From: Methylophilaceae bacterium
GTDB taxonomy: Bacteria; Pseudomonadota; Gammaproteobacteria; Burkholderiales; Methylophilaceae
Direction: 5' to 3'
DNA length: 37,342 nt
Assembly (NCBI GenBank): GCA_026419515.1
Contig: JANZZG010000057.1
Coordinates: 1-37,342, forward strand
In this document: one piece after another, positions 32,594-37,342 of the stretch
How the letters are laid out: every line of letters begins with the position of its first letter
How positions within the stretch are numbered: the stretch's first letter is position 1
Made by a program: the position numbers and the translations under genes
Notes under the pieces: model-generated
What the model was told of the DNA's origin: nothing
The model's database searches: none
The model's input: the letters and a program-made list of their open reading frames with translations, nothing else

Positions 32594-33676
32594 CTAACCG
32601 TTTTTTTGTTCGAACTCCTTCATGTACTCGACCAGCATTCGCACCCCTTCTTCCGGCATGGCGTTGTAGATGGAGGCACGCATGCCGCCTACCGACCGGT
32701 GTCCTTTGAGTTGTAACAGGCCCCGTTCTTGGGCGCCTTTGAGAAAAGCCTCGTCCAGCGACGGGTCCTTGAGCGTGAACGGAATGTTCATGCGCGAACG
32801 GTTTTCCCGTGCAGTGGGACAATGGTAAAAGTCGGTACTGTCGAGATAATCATAGAGCAATGCGGCCTTGCGGATGTTGATCTTTTCCATTTCGACCAAT
32901 CCGCCACGCGCCTTGAGCCATTTGAACACCAAACCGGCCACATAGATGGGAAAAGTCGGCGGCGTGTTGTACATGGATTCGTTGTCCGCATGTGTCTTGT
33001 AGTCGAACATGGTCGGGGTACCCGGCATGGATTGGCCTATCAGATCTTCACGCACGATGACGATGGTCAGCCCGGCAGGGCCGATGTTCTTCTGTGCGCC
33101 GGCATAAATCAGGCCATATTTGGACACGTCGATGGGACGGGACAGGATATGCGAAGACATATCGGCCACCAGTGGCACCTTGCCGGTGTCCGGAGTCCAG
33201 AAAATCTCCACGCCGCCGATGGTTTCGTTGGAGGTGTAATGCACGTAGGCCGCATCAGGATCGAGCCGCCATTGGTCCTGCGTCGGGGCGTAGCTGAAAT
33301 TCCTGTCAGCGGAGCTGGCGGCCACGTTGACTTCACAATACCGCTTGGCTTCGGCAATCGCTTTCTTCGACCACTCCCCGGTATTGACATAGTCCGCCTT
33401 GGTCTTGCCACGCAACAGGTTCATCGGAACCGCGGCGAACTGACTGGAGGCCCCCCCTTGCAGGAACAACACCTTGTAATGCGCGGGGATCTCCATCAAG
33501 TCGCGCAAATCCGCCTCGGCCTCGGCTTGGATGGCCATGTATTCCTTGCCGCGATGGCTCATCTCCATCACCGACATGCCGCAGCCATGCCAATCCAGCA
33601 ATTCCGACCGCACTTGCTGCAAGACCTCCTTGGGCAGCACTGCTGGACCAGCGGAAAAATTGTAGATCTGCCTCAT
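32594..33676 (-). CDS. serC: Phosphoserine aminotransferase SerC
   Basis: A 360-residue PLP enzyme converting 3-phosphohydroxypyruvate to phosphoserine (and, in PdxJ-type vitamin B6 synthesis, the related erythronate substrate). The N-terminus MRQIYNFSAGPAVLPKEVL, then SHRGKEYM, LFLQGGASSQFAAVPMNLL, ADMSSHILSRP and the PLP-lysine in YAGAQKNIGPAGL are all typical, as is the RSVGGMRASIYNAMPEEGVRML end. The start is the ATG 9 bases after AAAGGA; the frame is open 81 bases further, into the gyrA end, without family similarity. The gap to gyrA is 22 bases, and to the serA remnant 26 bases. Confidence 0.96.
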   Translation of the reverse strand: MRQIYNFSAGPAVLPKEVLQQVRSELLDWHGCGMSVMEMSHRGKEYMAIQAEAEADLRDLMEIPAHYKVLFLQGGASSQFAAVPMNLLRGKTKADYVNTGEWSKKAIAEAKRYCEVNVAASSADRNFSYAPTQDQWRLDPDAAYVHYTSNETIGGVEIFWTPDTGKVPLVADMSSHILSRPIDVSKYGLIYAGAQKNIGPAGLTIVIVREDLIGQSMPGTPTMFDYKTHADNESMYNTPPTFPIYVAGLVFKWLKARGGLVEMEKINIRKAALLYDYLDSTDFYHCPTARENRSRMNIPFTLKDPSLDEAFLKGAQERGLLQLKGHRSVGGMRASIYNAMPEEGVRMLVEYMKEFEQKNG

Positions 33677-33698
33677 GCCCGGCATTCCTTTCTCGAGG

Positions 33699-36242
33699 TC
33701 ATTCATTGTCGTCGGTTTCGACGATCTTTTCCATCCCCGACAGCTTTTCACCTTCACCCAGATTGATCAAGGTCACGCCCTGGGTGGCACGCCCTAGCTC
33801 ACGGATTTCCCTGACACGGGTACGGATCAGCACGCCGCCGGTGGTGATCAACATGACTTCATCGTCATCTTGCACCAGCTTGGCGGCCACCACCCTCCCA
33901 TTGCGCACCGAAGTAGCGATGGCGATCACGCCTTGCGTGCCGCGTCCCGAATGGCGGAAATCGGCCAACACCGTCCGCTTGCCATAGCCGTTTTCGGTGG
34001 CGACCAGCACGCTCTGTTGGTCGTTTTCGGCGATCAAGAGCGACAACACCTTTTGATTGGGTTGGAGCCTCATGCCCCGCACCCCACGTGCAGCACGTCC
34101 CATGGGGCGCACTTCCTCTTCGTCGAACCACACTGCCTTGCCGGCATCCGACACCAGCACGATGTCATTGGTGCCGTTGGTGACTTCTGCCCCGATCAGA
34201 TAATCACCCTCATCCAGATTGATGGCGATGATGCCCGAACGGCGTGGGTTGGCAAATTCGGTCAGCGCCGTCTTTTTCACCGTCCCCCGTGCCGTCGCCA
34301 TGAATACATAGTGATGCGCGTCGAATTCCTTGACCGGCAGGATGGCATTGATCTTCTCGCCTTCCTCCAGCGGGAACAGGTTGACGATGGGCTTGCCGCG
34401 ACTGGTACGGCTGCCCTGCGGCACTTCATAGACCTTGAGCCAATAGACGCGGCCACGGCTGGAAAAACACAGGATATAGTCGTGGGTATTGGCGACGAAC
34501 ATCTTGTCGATGAAATCGTCTTCCTTGGTCACCGCCGCCTGCTTGCCGCGTCCACCGCGCCGCTGCGCCCGATATTCGGACAATGGTTGAGACTTGATGT
34601 AGCCAGTGTGCGATAACGTCACCACGACGTCTTCCGGCGCGATCAAGTCTTCCAGCGAAATGTCCTGTGCGTTCGGCTCGATTTCGCTGCGGCGCTTGTC
34701 GCCAAATTGTTGCTTGATCGCAGCAAGCTCCTCGGCAATGATCGCCGTGACACGCTCCGGCTTGGCCAGGATGTCGAGCAGGTCGGTGATGAGGTCCATC
34801 ACTTCCCGGTATTCGTTGACGATCTTGTCCTGCTCCAGCCCGGTCAGGCGTTGCAGGCGCATCTGCAGGATTTCCTGCGCCTGGGTGTCCGACAGGAAAT
34901 AGCCCTTGTCCTTGAGACCGTAGGCCTCGTCCAGCCCCTCCGGACGCGAGGCCTCAGCCGCGGCGCGTTTCAGCATCTCCTCCACCACTGGGGATTTCCA
35001 GGGCCGCGCCATCAGTTCGCGCTTGGCATCCGGCGGGGTCGGCGCCGCCTTGATGATGGCGATCATCTCATCCACATTGGCCAGTGCCACCGCCAGGCCT
35101 TCCAGCACATGGCCGCGGTCGCGCGCTTTGCGCAGTTCGAACACGGTGCGACGCGTGACGACCTCCCGGCGATGACGCAAGAAGGCTTCCAGGAGCTGTT
35201 TCAGGTTCAGCAGGCGCGGCTGTCCATCCACCAGCGCCACCATGTTCATGCCGAAGGTTTCCTGCAGCTGGGTCTGCTTGTACAAATTGTTGAGCACGAC
35301 TTCCGGGATTTCGCCACGCTTGAGCTCGATCACCACCCGCATGCCGGATTTGTCCGACTCGTCGCGCAGGTCCGAGATGCCCTCGAGCTTCTTGTCGTTG
35401 ACCAGCTCGGCGATTTTCTCGATCAGCGACTTCTTGTTCACCTGGTAAGGCAGTTCGTCGATGATGATCGCCTGACGGTCGCCCTTGCCAATCTCTTCGA
35501 AGTGGGTGCGCGCGCGCATCACACAGCGGCCGCGACCGGTGCGGTAGCCTTCCTTGACGCCGGCAGTGCCGTAGATGATGCCGGCGGTGGGAAAATCCGG
35601 GGCGGGAATGATCTCGATCAGCGCCTCCACGTCCAGTTCAGGGTCCTTCAACAGCGCCAGACAGGCATCCACCACCTCGCCCAGATTGTGTGGCGGAATG
35701 TTGGTCGCCATGCCGACGGCGATCCCGGCGCTGCCGTTGATCAGCAGGTTGGGGATCCTGGCCGGCAACACCAGGGGCTCCCGTTCCGACCCATCGTAAT
35801 TAGGACCGAAATCGACCGTTTCCTTGTCGATGTCGGCCAGCAGCTCGTGGGCGATCCGCGCCATGCGGATTTCGGTGTAACGCATCGCCGCCGCATTGTC
35901 GCCATCCACCGAACCGAAGTTACCTTGCCCATCGACCAGCGTGTAACGCAAGGAGAAATCCTGTGCCATACGCACGATGGTGTCATACACCGCCATGTCT
36001 CCGTGTGGATGGTATTTACCGATCACATCACCGACGATGCGGGCGGATTTCTTGTAAGGTCGGTTCCAGTCGTTGTTGAGCTCGTGCATCGCATATAACA
36101 CCCGGCGATGTACGGGCTTGAGGCCATCCCGCACATCCGGCAGCGCGCGTCCCACGATCACGCTCATGGCGTAATCGAGGTAGGAACGGCGCATCTCTTC
36201 TTCCAGGCTGATGGGAAGGGTTTCCTTGGCGAACTGGTCCAT
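33699..36242 (-). CDS. gyrA: DNA gyrase subunit A GyrA
   Basis: An 847-residue GyrA; with GyrB it introduces negative supercoils. The winged-helix/tower core includes [28 protein letters not shown] and the active-site Tyr122 in AMRYTEIRM; the C-terminal beta-pinwheel carries the GyrA box QRRGGRGKQ, which distinguishes it from ParC. Residue numbering is identical to E. coli through the quinolone region: Gly81, Asp82, Met83, Ala84, Asp87. Position 83, Ser in E. coli and Ser or Thr in most relatives, is Met (codon at 35994-35996). The rest of the region is normal. It heads the operon gyrA-serC-serA remnant-pheA-hisC, a widespread beta-proteobacterial order. Confidence 0.97.
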   Translation of the reverse strand: MDQFAKETLPISLEEEMRRSYLDYAMSVIVGRALPDVRDGLKPVHRRVLYAMHELNNDWNRPYKKSARIVGDVIGKYHPHGDMAVYDTIVRMAQDFSLRYTLVDGQGNFGSVDGDNAAAMRYTEIRMARIAHELLADIDKETVDFGPNYDGSEREPLVLPARIPNLLINGSAGIAVGMATNIPPHNLGEVVDACLALLKDPELDVEALIEIIPAPDFPTAGIIYGTAGVKEGYRTGRGRCVMRARTHFEEIGKGDRQAIIIDELPYQVNKKSLIEKIAELVNDKKLEGISDLRDESDKSGMRVVIELKRGEIPEVVLNNLYKQTQLQETFGMNMVALVDGQPRLLNLKQLLEAFLRHRREVVTRRTVFELRKARDRGHVLEGLAVALANVDEMIAIIKAAPTPPDAKRELMARPWKSPVVEEMLKRAAAEASRPEGLDEAYGLKDKGYFLSDTQAQEILQMRLQRLTGLEQDKIVNEYREVMDLITDLLDILAKPERVTAIIAEELAAIKQQFGDKRRSEIEPNAQDISLEDLIAPEDVVVTLSHTGYIKSQPLSEYRAQRRGGRGKQAAVTKEDDFIDKMFVANTHDYILCFSSRGRVYWLKVYEVPQGSRTSRGKPIVNLFPLEEGEKINAILPVKEFDAHHYVFMATARGTVKKTALTEFANPRRSGIIAINLDEGDYLIGAEVTNGTNDIVLVSDAGKAVWFDEEEVRPMGRAARGVRGMRLQPNQKVLSLLIAENDQQSVLVATENGYGKRTVLADFRHSGRGTQGVIAIATSVRNGRVVAAKLVQDDDEVMLITTGGVLIRTRVREIRELGRATQGVTLINLGEGEKLSGMEKIVETDDNE

Positions 36243-36275
36243 TTTCGAATGGTCTTGGCTGCTTAAAAATGTTGG

Positions 36276-36284
36276 ATTTTATCA
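36276..36284 (-). promoter_or_regulatory. Extended -10 promoter element for gyrA
   Basis: On the minus strand TGATAAAAT matches an extended -10 (TG-N-TAAAAT, five of six at the -10 hexamer). Transcription would begin near 36269, about 27 bases before the gyrA ATG. No good -35 box is visible at 16-18 bases, which is common for extended -10 promoters. Confidence 0.4.
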
Positions 36285-36496
36285 CGACAGGCTCGGCCAA
36301 CGCTGACGGCATGGTCCCTTGATGTGCAACTCGCGATGGAGTTTGCTGGATTTAATTGCGTAATATTACTAGGATATCCTGACGGGATCTTGGGTGGGAT
36401 TGCCCATAGTCAGCGGCCGGTCATGGCTACTTAGCCTACTTTTGACTTCCGCTTAAAATTTTCGAAGAGTTGTCGAAATGGGAAATTACTCACGCC

Positions 36497-36946
36497 ATGG
36501 CTTTAAATCAGGACAAAAAAGTAGGAAATTCAACATTGAAATGGGAACAGTGCTACCGGTTAGGCGAGGCGCTACTCGACAGCCAGCACAAACGGCTGCT
36601 TGACCTATGCCAAGAGACATTGGAATGCGCTGCCTTGAAAGACAAGCGAATTGCCCGGCTACAATTCCGTCTGATTTTGAATGACATGATGAAATACGCG
36701 ACAGAACATTTCGCCACTGAGGAGCGGCTATTGGAGCATTATCATTATCCACAACTAGAGCAACATAAATCCGAACACCTCCAATATTTTGCAAAATTAA
36801 CCGAGCTGTTGATGAGTGCACCCAACGGCATTATCGACATGGAGGAAATCAGCCGCTTCAACTACGATTGGTGGACCCAGCACATCCAGGAATCGGATGC
36901 CCAACTCAAACCTTACTTACTCCCCACAAAACTCCCTGAGCCTTGA
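36497..36946 (+). CDS. Bacteriohemerythrin (single-domain, O2-binding)
   Basis: About 149 residues, a single four-helix hemerythrin domain. The complete di-iron ligand set is present: His31 (DSQHKRL), His71 and Glu75 (TEHFATEE), His90 and His94 (EQHKSEH), His129 and Asp134 (TQHIQESD). The seven-ligand pattern means reversible O2 binding is very likely; roles in other bacteria include oxygen delivery or storage and O2 sensing. I start at the ATG; an in-frame TTG 27 bases earlier (36470) is possible. A TTAGCC-N17-TAAAAT promoter-like sequence lies at 36431-36459. The last 41 bases overlap the end of the convergent hvfC gene. The 254-base gap to gyrA is AT-richer than the rest and shows no gene. 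Confidence 0.9.
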   Translation: MALNQDKKVGNSTLKWEQCYRLGEALLDSQHKRLLDLCQETLECAALKDKRIARLQFRLILNDMMKYATEHFATEERLLEHYHYPQLEQHKSEHLQYFAKLTELLMSAPNGIIDMEEISRFNYDWWTQHIQESDAQLKPYLLPTKLPEP

Positions 36947-37342
36947 GCATCTGCAGCAGCTGCCGGCCCGCCTGGAACATCTGCTCGGGATGCGAAAGGC
37001 ACATTTCTTCCATCACCCGCTCCAGTGCCTGACGGCCGGTGAGCCGGCCTTCCTGCAAGAGACCAACCAGCCTGGCACTGGCTGGGGCAAGCTCCATGAA
37101 ACGCACCGCATCCCGCCGATCGCGGAACACCAGCAGATGCACCGGCTGGCTCAGGGGCACTTTCGGCTGAAAGCGCGGCGAAATCCGGTGCACCGGCCAG
37201 GCGTAGCGCAGCAGCATGAGCGCGGGCGCGAGCACCGGCCGGCCCTCCAGCCAATCCCCCTGCGGATCGTGCGCCGCAGGCGTGGCATCCGAGGTGGCCA
37301 CGGCCAGTTCCACCCATTCGTAATGCGCCAGGCTCATCAAAA
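36906..37342 (-). CDS. HvfC/BufC-family RiPP maturation protein, C-terminal part (5' truncated by window edge)
   Basis: About 145 residues are visible, with the start outside the window. The sequence follows the C-terminal domain of HvfC (NGO1945-like, formerly DUF2063) proteins: LAHYEWVELAVA, GRPVLAPALMLLRYAWPVHRI, FQPKVPLSQPVHLLVFRDRRDAVRFMELAP and a helical end with GRQLLQMLKAQGVLWG. HvfC/BufC proteins assist MNIO (DUF692, HvfB/BufB) enzymes that modify cysteines of small exported peptides, such as the copper-binding bufferins. The N-terminal DNA-binding-like half, the MNIO gene and the precursor peptide would be to the right of the window. The last 41 bases overlap the end of the hemerythrin gene on the other strand. 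Confidence 0.8.
   Translation of the reverse strand, partial: LMSLAHYEWVELAVATSDATPAAHDPQGDWLEGRPVLAPALMLLRYAWPVHRISPRFQPKVPLSQPVHLLVFRDRRDAVRFMELAPASARLVGLLQEGRLTGRQALERVMEEMCLSHPEQMFQAGRQLLQMLKAQGVLWGVSKV

Noticed and set aside
32568-32822. Longer open frame that starts inside serC and runs through the serA remnant
   Set aside because: The part above 32567 is a shifted frame of serC; the serA relic has its own ribosome site and GTG.
1-37342. CRISPR arrays, tRNA or rRNA genes, transposases, phage genes
   Set aside because: None recognised on either strand.

Overview
The window reads as a chromosomal segment of a GC-rich, flagellated Gram-negative bacterium, most likely a betaproteobacterium (Nitrosomonadales/Gallionellales-like). 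The main reasons are the nadB/rpoE-rseA-rseB-rseC-degP block, the gyrA-serC-(serA)-pheA-hisC order, a FleS/FleR sigma-54 flagellar cascade, and CheY and CheZ sequences of the gamma/beta type. No transposase, phage gene, tRNA, rRNA or CRISPR array was seen. Genus-level placement is not possible from the sequence alone.

Layout. 1-4.7 kb: the end of an ABC export system (two FtsX/MacB-type permeases), corA, msrA, a glycine-zipper envelope protein and serB. 4.8-8.8 kb (minus strand): the complete sigma-E envelope-stress operon rpoE-rseA-rseB-rseC-degP, with a candidate autoregulated sigma-E promoter and a strong hairpin terminator. 8.8-10.8 kb: nadB and a 2Fe-2S ferredoxin. 11.1-14.0 kb (minus strand): fleS-fleR-fliE, with a good sigma-54 promoter in front of fliE. 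14.5-24.8 kb (plus strand): a chemotaxis run of two tandem cheV genes, cheY, cheZ, cheA, an EAL-HDOD protein, a DUF3301 protein, gluQ, a PAS protein overlapping a CZB-type methyl-accepting protein, and hslO. 24.8-27.9 kb (minus strand): a PAS-PAS-GGDEF-EAL protein and a SpoU-family rRNA methyltransferase. 28.0-29.8 kb: a long-chain acyl-CoA synthetase. 30-36.2 kb (minus strand): gyrA-serC-serA remnant-pheA-hisC. 36.5-37.3 kb: a bacteriohemerythrin and, running off the right edge, the C-terminal part of an HvfC/BufC-type RiPP maturation protein.

How the genes fit together. The centre of the window is a motility and second-messenger module: FleS/FleR should drive fliE through sigma-54, CheA-CheY-CheZ is coupled to receptors through CheV proteins, and two c-di-GMP-type proteins sit in or beside the cluster. 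The PAS/MCP gene pair looks like an Aer-type energy-taxis receptor split into two overlapping genes (CetA/CetB-like), with a zinc-binding CZB tail added to the MCP half.

Most notable observations: (1) an undescribed dispersed repeat of about 90-200 bp, in four copies, that lies in inverted orientation on both sides of fleS-fleR-fliE and again after hisC, at places where usually longer operons stop; (2) a decayed serA, internally deleted and carrying a 4-nt tandem duplication, kept inside an otherwise intact serine/aromatic operon; (3) the split PAS/MCP-CZB receptor; (4) GyrA with Met at the Ser83 position; (5) the edge of an MNIO/HvfC RiPP locus.
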